A DNA stretch of 64,000 nt from Chaenocephalus aceratus (GCA_023974075.1 JAMFTG010000158.1:62001-126000), one strand, 5' to 3'; shown: positions 43,801 through 54,566, counted from the stretch's first letter. Notes: generated by a model from the sequence alone, not told the origin. Program-made: numbers and translations.

Positions 43801-45444
43801 ATGTCTGCTGCCAGCTGTCTGCTGACTGAAGATCAGTTTCTGTGCTCCATCTGTCTGGATGTGTTCACTGATCCAGTCACCACACCATGTGGACACAACT
43901 TCTGTAAAGCCTGCATCTCTGAACACTGGGATAGAAATGTCCCGAGTCAGTGTCCCAACTGCAAAGAAGTCTTGAACATAAAGCCTGAGCTGCGGGTCAA
44001 CACTTTCATCTCTGAGATGGCTGCTCAGTTCAGACAGTCAGCTCAACAGAAAGCCAGCAGCAGCAGCAGCTCAGAGCAACAAGTTGTCAAACCAGAAGAA
44101 GTTCCCTGTGACGTCTGCACTGGAACCAGACTGAAGGCCCTGAAGTCCTGCCTGGTATGTCTGGCCTCCTACTGTGAGACTCACCTGGAGCCTCATCTGA
44201 AAAATGCAGGTTTCAAAAGACATCAGCTGATCGACCCTGAGGAGAACCTGGAAAGCAGGATGTGTGTGAAGCATGATAAACTGCTGGAGCTGTTCTGTAA
44301 GACCGACCAGGTGTGTGTCTGCATGCTCTGCTCCTTTTCAGACCACAAGGCACATGATGTTGTTCCTCTGAAAGAAGGATATGAAGGAAAGAAGGCTGAG
44401 CTGGGGAAGACAGAGGCTGAAATTCAGCTGATGATCCAGAAGAGACGACTGAAGATCCAGGAGATGAATCGCTCAGTGGAGCTCAGTAAGGAAGGAGCAG
44501 ACAGAGAGATAGCAGATGGTGTTCAGGTCTTCACCGCTCTGAAGGAGTCTGCTGAGAGAAGCCAGGCCGAGCTCATGGACACCATCAAAGAGAAGCAGAG
44601 AGAGACAGAGGAACAGGCTGAAAGCTTCATCAAAGAGCTGGAACAGGAAGTCTCTGAGCTGAAGAAGAGAAGCTCTGAGGTGGAGCAGCTCTCACGCTCT
44701 GAAGACCAGCTCCACCTCCTCCAAAGCTTCACGTCCCTGAACGCTGCTCCACCCACCAAGAACTGGACAGAAGTCAGGGTCCGTCCTTCATATGAGGGGA
44801 CTTTGAGGAGAGCTGTGACTCAGCTGGAGGAGATGCTCAGTAAACAGATGAAGAAGCTGCTCGCTGAGGTGGAGCTGAAGAGGGTCCAGCAGGATGAGGT
44901 GGAGGTGACTCTTGATCCTGATACAGCACAACCCAGCCTCATCCTGTCTGATGATGAAAAACAAGTTAAATATGTTGATGTGAGAAAGAATCTCCCAAAC
45001 AATCCAGAGAGATTTGATTATTGTGCTCGTGTCTTAGCAAAGCAGAGTTTCTCTTCAGGAAGATTTTATTACGAGGTTCAGGTTGAAGGGAAGACTCAGT
45101 GGGTTCTAGGAGTGGCCAGAGAGTCGATTAACAGAAAGGGAAACATCACAGCGACTCCTCGGGATGGTTACTGGATAATATGGTTGATGAAAAACGAGTA
45201 CCAAGCTTTTGCTGGTCCTTCAGTCCGTCTCTCTCTGAAGTCTCAGCCTCAGAAGGTGGGTGTGTTTGTGGATTATGAGGAGGGTCTGGTCTCCTTTTAT
45301 GATGTTGATGCTGCAGCTCTGATCTACTCCTTCACTGGCTGCTGCTTCAAAGAGAAACTCTACCCTCATTTTGGTCCCGGTATTAATGATGATGGTAAAA
45401 ACTCTGCTCCGCTAATCATCTCTCCTGTCAATCACACCGAGTAG
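43801..45444 (+). CDS. TRIM-family E3 ubiquitin ligase (RING, B-box, coiled coil, PRY-SPRY)
   Basis: A 547-residue protein from the Met after the splice acceptor; an in-frame upstream ATG at 43768 lies in the intron. The RING is C15-x2-C18, C30-x-H32, C35-x2-C38, C51-x2-C54 and recruits E2 enzymes. A B-box 1-like segment (CDVCTGTRLKALKSCLVC, YCETH) and B-box 2 (CVKHDKLLELFCKTDQVCVC, CSFSDHKAHD) follow. Then comes a long coiled coil (about 200-300, MIQKRRLKIQEMNRSVELSK to VSELKKRSSEVEQL). The PRY-SPRY spans about 360-540, with LDPDTAQPSLILSDD, GRFYYEVQVEGKTQWVLGVA and KLYPHFGPG. All domains and zinc ligands are intact. It resembles the fish finTRIM/TRIM21/TRIM47-like group, mostly antiviral or inflammatory regulators; an exact orthologue is not assigned. 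It is a single coding exon. Confidence 0.92.
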   Translation: MSAASCLLTEDQFLCSICLDVFTDPVTTPCGHNFCKACISEHWDRNVPSQCPNCKEVLNIKPELRVNTFISEMAAQFRQSAQQKASSSSSSEQQVVKPEEVPCDVCTGTRLKALKSCLVCLASYCETHLEPHLKNAGFKRHQLIDPEENLESRMCVKHDKLLELFCKTDQVCVCMLCSFSDHKAHDVVPLKEGYEGKKAELGKTEAEIQLMIQKRRLKIQEMNRSVELSKEGADREIADGVQVFTALKESAERSQAELMDTIKEKQRETEEQAESFIKELEQEVSELKKRSSEVEQLSRSEDQLHLLQSFTSLNAAPPTKNWTEVRVRPSYEGTLRRAVTQLEEMLSKQMKKLLAEVELKRVQQDEVEVTLDPDTAQPSLILSDDEKQVKYVDVRKNLPNNPERFDYCARVLAKQSFSSGRFYYEVQVEGKTQWVLGVARESINRKGNITATPRDGYWIIWLMKNEYQAFAGPSVRLSLKSQPQKVGVFVDYEEGLVSFYDVDAAALIYSFTGCCFKEKLYPHFGPGINDDGKNSAPLIISPVNHTE

Positions 45445-45687
45445 AACAACCATTAGATTTTCTTCAGAAGATTCACTCTCACTAAATGTAATACATGTAT
45501 TCAACTGGGGAAGTGCATTGTACACATTGCTAATTTTTCAGAATCTGATCACATATGGTTCTCCTTGATGAGACGCATAAACACACATCAAATACTGATG
45601 AGTATGTTCTAATGTACTCTAGTTTATTCTACGGATTGCACTCCCTGCCGTCATGACTTGAAGTGATCAGAAAACTATTTACTCAGA

Positions 45688-45693
45688 AATAAA
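45688..45693 (+). terminator. AATAAA polyadenylation signal for the TRIM gene
   Basis: AATAAA lies 244 bp after the TRIM stop codon and is followed by a T-rich and GT-rich stretch (TTTTACCACTTC ... ATGTCAGGGGG). It is the first canonical hexamer downstream. Confidence 0.5.
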
Positions 45694-46369
45694 CTTTTAC
45701 CACTTCTTTATATGTCAGGGGGACAAGAAAAGTATTTACTGTCTCAGAATTGTGTGTTCAAAAAGTGATTCATTCTTGCAGACATTACTAGTGGAAGTAA
45801 TGCACTCCTTTTTCATTAGTAAAATACTGTACATATACATATATATTTTGTAATAATTTGAAATGTAGGGAAAAATGTATGGGTCTCTCTGGTGTGTTTT
45901 AAAAGGGTAGATTCAGGATTCATGGCTTAATTACATTATATTTGTACAACATATATTGACAGTTACTTTGAACATCAACAATATCTGATCATTAAACATT
46001 AGGCTACCGTGGTTTAACAAACGAGGGACATTAAAATGTCACATCTCAGCTGTCTGTTGTGTTAATTGTATTTCGTCCACCTCTCTGCACACTGCTTGTA
46101 AAGTTTGAACAAAGCCTCGATGGATTAAAAAAAAGGAACAAAGAATGTTATTTTTTGTGTTTTCTTTAATGTACTTACTGAAGTACAGTTTTCACTCATT
46201 CTCAACTTAGGGAAAGTTTATTAAAAAGATGTACTTAACTATTTCCATTTCTACTTAACTACATTTGTCTGACAGCTTTGGTTCTTCTGAAGCTTTATAA
46301 ACTATTTAAAACCCTCTTGGATCATAGATAATAAGATTGCTGTATATGTTTGTTAGAAATAAGGCCATC

Positions 46370-46740
46370 AACTGGTTAGCTTAGCTTAGCATAAAGACTG
46401 GAAACAGGGGAAGACAAAGCCAGCCTGTCCAAAGGTAACAAAATCCACCTATCAGCAGCTCTGAATCCAGTTTGTTTAATCCATACCAAATCAGAGGAGT
46501 AAAAAACATCAATAAGACGTTTAACAGGGGATTATGGGTCGGGCTATTTCTTGGCTGGGACCAAAACAAGTTGCCAAATTGTTTTTACATTTCAGTTTTC
46601 GTACAGAGATATATTAAGTTCCCTTAAATGTGTATTTTGTCACTCACTATTTCCCCCCTTTTCCTAGTATATATGCTAAACTAAGCTAATCTAAGTGTCT
46701 GATGGCTGCAGCCTATGTCAGTGAGAGCGGTCTGACTGGT
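46370..46740. mobile_element. Percomorph interspersed repeat (GTTAGCTTAGCTTAGCATAA type)
   Basis: The segment opens with GGTTAGCTTAGCTTAGCATA and AAGACTGGAAACAGGGG. It continues through CCAAAGGTAACAAAATCC and ends near AACTAAGCTAATCTAAGTG. I recognise this as a repeat found widely in percomorph fish; its class is not known to me. It supports the taxonomic guess. Confidence 0.55.
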
Positions 46741-48624
46741 TGGACTGCTTCTAATGATTATTATCTCATTCTTCACCTTGAACACACTCCAGCACTGCCT
46801 GTGCAGGTGAGACTAACTGACTGCAAACGTCCCGTCTGACTGGGAGATAAATAAAGGGTTTTTTAAATATCAAAATTGCATGAAATATGCTTGTAAAGTC
46901 TATTTTATTAATGCCCTGTTTATAAGATGGAGCTTATAATTTGAAATGTCATTATCTTTAAAGAGGTGGATGGTGAATAATATTACTATTAAAAATGTTT
47001 AACTCACATCATGACTTTGTTTTTATTACAGTACACGTTTTCTGAAATGTTATCTTTAAATATACTAACGCATACAGAAACAGCACAGAAATGTGTACAC
47101 TGGTTAAAACCAGGATCACATTCTTGTTTTATTGTCGACTTATTAGAGTCAAAGGTTTTTACAGAGGGGAGTTTTGATATGGGTTTGTACCACTACATAA
47201 ATCCACAAAAACTGTCAGCAGCCTTTAAGAGAAATCTATTCTCCACATGTTTTTCAGGGAAACAGATTTTATAATCCTCAACGCAATCATCAATAATCAG
47301 TCTATAAATCTGGCTATTGATGATATATGAACAAACCACTCAGAGTACAGATGGGAGTGAAACTAATGTTGAGGTAGGAATTAAAATAGCCCAACCTTTC
47401 AAAACTGACAACCAAAGAAAAAAACAATGTTTTACAACAACAGTGTCTCGCCTCAATGGTGACGTACCTTCACCTGTTAGCAACACAGTAATTAAGTTAA
47501 AAGTATAGTAACTAATTCTTATGACCACTTTTTGTATTAGATTCAAATTTAATCTGGCATTATTTAATGATAACATAGTAAGGAATCAAAATAGCCCAAC
47601 CTTTCAAAACTGTCAACCGATGGTGACGTACCTTCACCTGTTAGCGACACGATGCTTGAATAGCACGTTCTCTAATAGGGAGTTGGCTCGAGGAATAAGA
47701 GGTTAACATAAGGGCAGTGTCTGAAAGATTCAATACAACCTGTCTGCACTGAGTAAACTCAAATATGCTATGAGACAGTGAACACATGTGCAATCTCATA
47801 GTACGTCCCAACACACAGATATCTGTCTAAGAATACCTCAGTTGTACTGTGTGAATGAGGTCAAAGGCCAATGTTATATTTCAATGTGTGTTCATTGAAT
47901 TATACTGGAAGTAGTGTTTCATATGAGGGGGCCGTAATTCATACTGGTCCTCTCACACACATACATTTTCCTTTTACATACTGTACATACATTTTCATTC
48001 TCACACACATATATTTCAACGCACACATTCATACATTGCTACTCACATATTTATACATTTTTCACTCACACATATACACATTTTGCTCTCATATTCATAT
48101 ATTTTAACGCTCATATTTATACGTTTTGCTCTTATGTACAATCATTCAATGTTTACATTTAATATTATAAATAGTATATGCATGTCTGAAGACAATATAT
48201 GTATTTAAGAGAAGAATGTATGTATGTGTGAGAGAAAGTATAGTGGAAACGGAAGGAGTATAGTTGAAACGGAAGCATTATCGCGCTGTGATTGGCTCAG
48301 AAGGTCGAGCGGGGCGGGCTCATGTTCAGAACTTCGGATTCAAATCAACATGATGGAGGGAGATTAATCTGTGTATCTTCGGACCATTTGTTTTTATTTA
48401 TTTAAAAAGTAAACGGAAGAGCGTCTGCGAGGCGTTTTTGTTTTTTATAAATATATAGAACCATTTCTTCAAATAATATATATTTTACATTTTAAATGAA
48501 AATAATATATAATAATTTAAATAATAAATAAAATGTAACATTAAAATAATACAAAGTTATTTTTAATTCCTGAGGTCCAATTATAATGCATGTTTAAAGT
48601 CATCTCAAATAATAACTAAAGTAT
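46741..48624. other. Intergenic DNA with a local duplication and ACATATTTAT-type repeats
   Basis: Contains a partial direct duplication (47376-47490 and 47580-47660, sharing AATAGCCCAACCTTTCAAAA and GGTGACGTACCTTCACCTGT). A degenerate minisatellite of CACACATA/TACATTTT words lies at 47950-48130. No convincing exon was found. Confidence 0.5.
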
Positions 48625-48840
48625 CACGATCTGTCTGTGTTTTGTTTTGTCTTGTCTTTTTCTTTCTTTGGTTTCCTATTTTATTTTGAAGAGTGTTCAC
48701 CCCTGTCTTGCCTGTTGCTTTCTGTTTGTGTTCCCTCCTGTCTGATTACCCGATTGTGTTCACCTGGTGCCCCTGTGTTTTCTCCTCCCTCCTCCCTCCT
48801 CACCTGTCTCTTGTTTCTTTGATTAGTCTTGTGTATCATC
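48625..48840 (+). mobile_element. LTR-like fragment, 5' portion
   Basis: TCACGATCTGTCTGTGTTTT, then TTCACCTGGTGCCCCTGTGT and TTGATTAGTCTTGTGTAT resemble the first half of a fish Ty3/gypsy-type LTR. A matching final half (CTGCATTTAGGTCCAACCTC, CTGACA) is at 51.94-52.07 kb. The call is from recognition of these phrases. Confidence 0.35.
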
Positions 48841-49186
48841 TTGAACTGGTGGACAGTGACAGACTTTTTCAAGTCGTTCATGTTGGCTGTCACCTCTCTG
48901 ATGATGTGGGTCATATCAGACTGGTGAGCCTGCACCCCCGGAGCTTTGACTCAGACAAGTACCTCAGGAAATGGTTCACATTTTTTTTTTTAGTCAGTTT
49001 ATTGAACATGTCAGAAACAAAAACATACAACAATAATATATATATATATATATTCTCTTTTTTCCATTTTTTTTTCTCTCTCAAATTAATAATTATAACA
49101 AAGTACAAAAAACAAATAATAACAACAACAAAATAATAATAATTCTCAGATAGTCTCTGTCATGTTCAACAGGGACAAGAAGAAGC

Positions 49187-50540
49187 TTAACCTCTTAAGC
49201 CTGAAGGTCCCCCCAGTGGACCCCTCCCACCGTTTTTTTACGAGACTATGTCTCAGGGCTTCTTAACATTTATGAAACTATTAATGTTTCATACCCTTTT
49301 AACTGACAATAAGAACAATTGTTAGCTAAAAAAAACACAAGAGTAATACCAAGCCTTTGAATTAGCATTGAGCAAAACAATGCTAACTAATGCTAACGCT
49401 TTTTTACACAGAATTCACGGTAGAAATGCCCTTATTACTATCTTAACTGCACAAACAAGATATACGATTTAAAGCTGAGACTCCACAGATTCCACACATG
49501 TAATGTCATCACTGTACGACCTCGAATTCCTGGAGCTATCAGCCAGAAAAGAGAAAGTAAACAACATCCGGTTTCAAAAATATTACAATAATTACGTCTT
49601 ACCTTTTTTGATTTGTGATCAAAAGTTGTGTTCAACGGAATAAAAACACAACTCAAGGTTAATCCAATGTATTTGTGTCACGTAGACATTTTTACTGATA
49701 ATCCATCATCATATTTATGGCAATATACTGGGTATAAAGTTTTGCCATCCAGGCTTGTACTTTCAGATATGCTTCGTTTGGTTCTCTATTACGTCCGCAA
49801 TGATAATGTTTACGTGGATTTAGGAACTGCCCATCGATTCTATTGGATGTGATGGTTAAGAAAAAGGTTGTAAATTACCCAAATCGACCAATGGGTTCCA
49901 GAGATATGGTCCTGCGTAAAGTATAAAGAATGCCAGCCAGTTTAAGTACATTACGCAGGAGACTTTACTTATTGTTTACTACGTAAGGAAGCAGAAATTG
50001 CAGGACCCAGAGCGCATGGAGCACAGAGCGGACAGCAGATAACGGAATTGCAGTTTTTATTGCTTATAGATTTTCAGAACATTTCAAAGGGGACACAGCC
50101 ACATTGGATATTAACCTATGGATTAACTACATCATCGTTTTTATCGTTTTAATGCCATTGAAGACCAGTTTAGACCAGACAAAGAGGAAGGTGAGCCATG
50201 TTAGCCTAGCGCATTAGCGCTAGCGCCACTTGTTTTGATGTACGTTTTTGTTGATAACGTCGCGAGTTTGTATCTTTCAGTGTTGAGGTGGGCACCGTTA
50301 GATTCTGTGTCTTTACGATCATAAACAATGTGTTGGATGTGCAGCTAGGATAAGTAATAAGGGAGCTAGGAGTGATTTTCGGTGCAGTAATAGGTTAGCA
50401 TTTTTCGCTCGGAGCTAATTCAGAGGCTCACTGTAAGAGGATAACAGAGTAGGCCTATGTTTTATTTTATTATTATTTTTTTTTTTTCACAACAGTTGTA
50501 TTTGGATGGAATGAATACCTATAGTGATAATTCAAAGTCC
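49187..50540. mobile_element. piggyBac-like element, left-hand part (copy 2)
   Basis: It begins with TTAA at 49187-49190 followed by CCTCTTAAGCCTGA, matching the inverted right end of copy 1. The portion 50172-50523 is nearly identical to window bases 1-345. After ATTCAAAGT (about 50538) the sequence changes to an L2 LINE 3' end, and the right half of this copy is not found. No transposase frame is evident. Confidence 0.65.
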
Positions 50541-50564
50541 ATCATGATAATGATAAGGATCATG

Positions 50565-51455
50565 ATAATGGGCAGGCGCCATCTTACCTTAAATAACTCA
50601 TTATACCCTACTGTCCTACTAGGGCATTGCGTTCCAAGAATGCAGGGTTGTTGGTTGTTCCTAGAGTCTCTAAAAGTACAATGGGAGCCAGAGCCTTTTC
50701 TTATCAAGCTCCACATTTGTGGAATCAGCTTCCAGTTTGTGTTCGGGCGGCAGACAGCCTATCCGTTTTTAAGAGTGCGCTTAAGACCTTCCTTTTTGAT
50801 AAAGCTTATAGTCAGGGCTGATTAGATTCAGCCCCTAGTTTTGCTGATATAGGCTTAGTTTTTTTCGGGGGACATCTTACTTCTTCCTTCTCGCTGTCTA
50901 TACCTGTGTACTCTCATGTTCCGATTAACCCAGCTTCCCCAAATGTCTTTCTTTTTGGCGTCTATATACGCCGGGATCCGGAGTCATGGATGATCCTGTT
51001 GCTGCGGTCCTGTGTCCTGGATCGCGAGCCCTGGATCTTGAGTCGTGGCTATGGTCCTGGATCATCGGTCCTGGATGGATATCCTCGTGGATTCATCTTC
51101 CTATTATACACATATGCATTTCCAAACATTTGGACTACCTATGTTGCAAATGTATTATCTTTTCAATTTACACACGGCATCTATTGCACGTCTGTCCGTC
51201 CTGGGAGAGGGATCCCTCCTCTGTTGCTCTCCCTGAGGTTTCTCCAATTTTTCCCTTTAAACTGTGGGTTTTCTCCGGAGGATTTTCCTTGTACGATGTG
51301 AGGGTCTAAGGACAGAGGGTCTAAGGACAGAGGGTCTAAGGACAGAGGGTGTCATATTGTCATACTGATATTCTGTACACACTGTGAAGACCACTGAGAC
51401 AAATGTGATATTGGGCTATATAAATAAACATTTATTGATTGATTGATTGATTGAA
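50565..51455 (+). mobile_element. L2-type LINE 3' end with GATT tail
   Basis: A 5'-truncated copy that starts within the last ~70 codons of ORF2 and continues through a conserved 3' untranslated region (GAGGGATCCCTCCTCTGTTG; CTAAGGACAGAGGGT repeated). It ends in TTGATTGATTGATTGA, the short-repeat tail typical of L2. It sits at the break point of piggyBac-like copy 2. Confidence 0.85.
50627..50821 (+). pseudogene. L2 ORF2 C-terminus
   Basis: The frame encodes NAGLLVVPRVSKSTMGARAF, SYQAPHLWNQLPVCVR and SVFKSALKTFLFDKAYS, the conserved end of fish L2 ORF2. It is the part that the copy at 6957 lacks. Confidence 0.8.
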
Positions 51456-51639
51456 TATATTTATTAATAACCTTTAACCTTCCCTTAAACTAATCCAACC
51501 TAACAGGTCCCAAAACATTTATTTAATCAGTCTAAATGTTATTGTGAAATATGTAAGATATAATAAACACAGATCATATTTAACACATCCCACAGGCCAT
51601 ATGACCGTTAAACACCTGAACCTTTGAAAGAACATCCAT

Positions 51640-51855
51640 AACATTCATCTGTTTACAACTTATATCAAAAATCCAATTACTTATAGACTATTCTGCACTA
51701 TTTCTATTCGATTTTATTTTATTTACTTGCACCATTATCTGTTTTGTTGTGTTGCACTGTTGGAGGAGCCTGTGACCTCAGATTTTCATTGTCATAACTG
51801 TAGCTATGTACAAATGACAATAAAAGCCTTGGATCTTGAACCTTGAACACTGATT
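51640..51855 (+). mobile_element. LINE 3' tail
   Basis: TTTATTTTATTTACTTGCAC, TTGTTGTGTTGCACTGTTGG and AATGACAATAAAAGCCTTGG followed by ATCTTGAACCTTGAAC repeats form a 3' tail typical of fish LINEs. No coding part is left. Confidence 0.5.
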
Positions 51856-51939
51856 AACTTGACTGATCCTGATGCCGTCACCCTGCTCCGCACCCTGGTT
51901 TACAATCTAACAAAGGGTGTAAACGAGTCTATGATTTAG

Positions 51940-52075
51940 GTTCAGTTTTTTTATTTAGTTGATTTATTGGTTCCCCTTGTTTTTTGTCTTCACCTTTTTC
52001 TTAATTAAATTTTGATCGCATATTCCTGCCTCCCTCTGTTACTGCATTTAGGTCCAACCTCCTGACAAAAAATGG
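51940..52075 (+). mobile_element. LTR-like fragment, 3' portion
   Basis: GGTTCCCCTTGTTTTTTGTC, CTGCATTTAGGTCCAACCTC and CTGACA resemble the end of the LTR whose start is at 48.63 kb. If both belong together, about 3.1 kb was inserted between them (LINE tail, piggyBac part, L2). Confidence 0.35.
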
Positions 52076-52567
52076 AATAGATTAACATCTGTTTTTTAGT
52101 TATTAAAGGAAAATACTGTTTTGGTGCAGAAGTGCTCTTTAAACTGTCAAATGTCATATTATTTTACATTTTTAAGGTTTGTTTTTTTCATCGAAGATTG
52201 TCTGAAATAATGAAAATAACCAAATTCCTTATCATTCATATTTAAAACAATATGAACGGATATATGTAAAACATTATAAAGGGATTTCCCATACCAAAGT
52301 AATAGTAGCAGCATCAAATTAAAGTAAAATAAATGTGCTTTTGCACAAAATATGTAGAGTCTGTTTGGTGGCCAGTAACAAATGTATAATGCAAGTTATT
52401 CAAAATATAGCATAGAGGTGAAAGAGACTACTACTAAAAGAATACAAATGTGATGAAATATTCACGAGTGCCAGTTTGTATTGGCTGCTGGTGTTTCAGT
52501 TAAACTGCTAGGAAAAAGTGTGATTTGATTTTCCTCGCTTTGTGTTAAAAAACGGTGAGCTGCAGGG
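52076..52567. other. AT-rich intergenic DNA
   Basis: No exon, terminal repeat or known element was recognised between the LTR-like fragment and the hypothetical exon. Confidence 0.4.
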
Positions 52568-52776
52568 ATGGATGTGTCGGAAATATGTATCGGCATTCAC
52601 ACCAATAGCTCAGAATGTGCATTGGGAGAACAAGATGACCATGAAGAAGTGTTTTTTGGCCGTGTACATGTACAACACGAGACTCAACTCATAAATGGAG
52701 CCTATGCATCTCGGTATGGCTTGTGTCCAATTATTTTTTACTGGAAGCAAAATGTGTATACAACCCCAAGTGCAGG
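52568..52776 (+). CDS. Hypothetical exon, function unknown
   Basis: The open frame starts MDVSEICIGIHTNSSECALG and runs through DDHEEVFFGRVHV and YASRYGLCPIIFYWKQNVYT up to a good donor GTGAGT at 52777. Composition is protein-like rather than low complexity. I do not recognise the family, and no partner exon with matching phase was found before the FIIND-CARD gene. It could be a stray exon of a lost gene or chance. Confidence 0.25.
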
Positions 52777-53109
52777 GTGAGTCATCAACTTTTTTTATAA
52801 AACTCTGGAATATAATATGAACCTTTCCTATTGTTGTTGTGCCAGATACTCGTGACCAGAGAATCCAAATTCCTTTATTAGTCCCACAGCAGGGACATTT
52901 ACAGTGTTACAGCAAAATACTGTAAATAACCTTTAAAAACACATTCTACAGACGACTGTCGGAGCCAAAAAGGCAAATATCATTGAAAAAATTGCTTTTT
53001 GAACATTAAAGCATGGAGACATGTCACAGTAGAGGGACACCATATAAATGAGCATAATAGCTGTTTTAAATACATCTGAATTCTCCTCCGTCTTGCACTG
53101 AATTTGGAG

Positions 53110-53345
53110 TAAGTGAATGCTTTTGATGGGGTGGTGAGGTTCGGATGACTTGGCTTGGGAACTGGAAGACCACCGGTTCAAGTCCCGGAAAGACCAAGTG
53201 CTACAGAGGTGTCCCTGAGCAAGGCACCGTTCCCTACATGGCTCCCCGGGCGGCGCACATATGGCAGCCCACTGCTCCTAACACTATGACGCACTTCGAG
53301 ATTTGTCTTGGCAGATGAGAAGCGCTATATAATTAAATATATTAT
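53110..53345 (+). mobile_element. tRNA-derived SINE
   Basis: The B-box GGTTCAAGTCC is at 53175-53185, after GGCTTGGGAACTGGAAGACC. The body has GTGTCCCTGAGCAAGGCACC and GCCCACTGCTCC, and the tail AGCGCTATATAATTAAATAT. It belongs to the same family as the SINE at 21766 (shared GATGGGTCAAATGCAGA just downstream). Confidence 0.75.
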
Positions 53346-53955
53346 ATTATTATTATTATGATGGGTCAAATGCAGAATGTAAATGTCCCTTCTGTGGTTC
53401 CTGTTTCTTCTTCTCTTTGTGCATGCTTTTCACCATCCACAGCAGTTATTCTATTATCAGTTCTTTGAGACAAACAGTAGATGGCGTCACTGATCCAGTC
53501 TTACTGCCAACAGCACCAGGACAATGTGTACTTCCTGTATTCATTTATTATACAGTAAGTTACTAAAGCAGTTGTTGGAAACACAAACATGTTATTCCTC
53601 AGACCCTCGTCATACAACTAATTTCAGTTGTATGAATAGAAAGCCAGATATAAAATATGAATAAGACATAACAATATTTGTGGTGCTCAGTAGGCTACAT
53701 GTAGAATGAATAAACTGTAATGTAAACAGTGATATATTATGTCATCAATACACACATGTACACAGGGATGTAGTAGATGCGAATAAGAGGACAAAGGAGA
53801 GGATTCAACTCCTTTTACACCAACACTGGACTTGTATTCCTCTTATCTATGTCTATCTTCCAGGATTTACTTCCTGAAACTGTGTAACTTGAGACCAACT
53901 GACAAAAAAACCCTGTTGTGTCACAAAGTGAGGAGCTCAGACAGGAAGAGACTTT

Positions 53956-53965
53956 AAAAGTGAAA
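53956..53965. promoter_or_regulatory. IRF/ISRE-like motif AAAAGTGAAA
   Basis: AAAAGTGAAAG differs by one base from the interferon-regulatory-factor consensus GAAANNGAAA. It lies about 60 bp before the donor of the putative first exon of the FIIND-CARD gene, at a promoter-proximal position. It may give interferon control, but a chance match is possible. Confidence 0.3.
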
Positions 53966-53969
53966 GTAT

Positions 53970-54026
53970 GAAGTAAGAGAGGCAGACTCCATTTCGTACT
54001 TCGACAAAGCAGGAGGAAAAAACAGG
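53970..54026 (+). other. Putative 5' UTR exon of the FIIND-CARD gene
   Basis: CAGGAGGAAAAAACAGG is followed by the donor GTGAGT at 54027. The next acceptor is TTTCCAG at 54466, right before the exon with the start codon. The 5' end is not determined. Confidence 0.4.
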
Positions 54027-54310
54027 GTGAGTGTTAAAACCATTTACAAGATTATTATTCAGCCTGTTATACTGTTAGACAGAAAAACACAGTCTTGGTA
54101 AAGAAAGGAACCTCCTGGAGTCCAACGTGACTTCTTTAAATGTAACTTTTTCCATTTCCTTGTTTATGAGCAAGCATTCCTGCATGCAATGCGGTCAAAA
54201 TGGAGGCCAACCTGTCTGAGATTTCACTAATGTGTTGTATTTAAACCAAAGTTAACCATTAAGATGGCTCTGATTTAAAGGAATTGCATTTAAAGTGTGT
54301 ATGGTATGTC

Positions 54311-54311
<1 letters not shown>

Positions 54312-54375
<64 letters not shown>

Positions 54376-54377
54376 TG

Positions 54378-54434
<57 letters not shown>

Positions 54435-54460
54435 GTGTGTGTGTGTGTGCATGTGTGTGT
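54312..54460. repeat. (GT)n microsatellite adjoining a splice acceptor
   Basis: About 150 bp of nearly pure GT with a few interruptions (GCGCGT, GTTGT) ends just before TTTCCAG, the acceptor of the first coding exon. The repeat therefore replaces the usual pyrimidine tract and branch-point area. Confidence 0.9.
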
Positions 54461-54466
54461 TTCCAG

Positions 54467-54562
54467 TATTACCAGTGCATCTGTCAGACCCGAGACGATG
54501 GATGATTTAAGAAAGGACAATCCTAGAGGCACCAGCCCTCCTCGGTATGTGGAGAGGATATG
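54467..54562 (+). CDS. FIIND-CARD gene, exon with start codon
   Basis: The start codon is at 54498 (ACGATGG context), giving MDDLRKDNPRGTSPPRYVER IW. The first 31 bases are untranslated. The exon ends at the donor GTAAGG with two leftover bases (TG), which join G of the next exon as Trp. The short polar N-terminus resembles the unstructured leader of CARD8-type proteins. Confidence 0.6.
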
Positions 54563-54566
54563 GTAA

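Noticed and set aside
44071..45002. Serine-rich antisense frames within the TRIM gene.
   Set aside because: Mirror frames of the coiled-coil and SPRY codons; no independent signal.
47871..48107. Frame rich in His/Ile/Phe (ILTHIYFNAHIHTLLLTYLY).
   Set aside because: Arises from degenerate CACATA/TTTAT repeats.
53110..53200. tRNA gene at GGTTCAAGTCC.
   Set aside because: The flanks do not pair as acceptor and anticodon stems, and a related copy with the same tail is at 21.8 kb, so it is a SINE.
54252..54566. Overlapping long frames on both strands made of Cys-Val or His-Thr repeats.
   Set aside because: They are translations of the GT microsatellite; only the last ~22 codons of one of them belong to a real exon.
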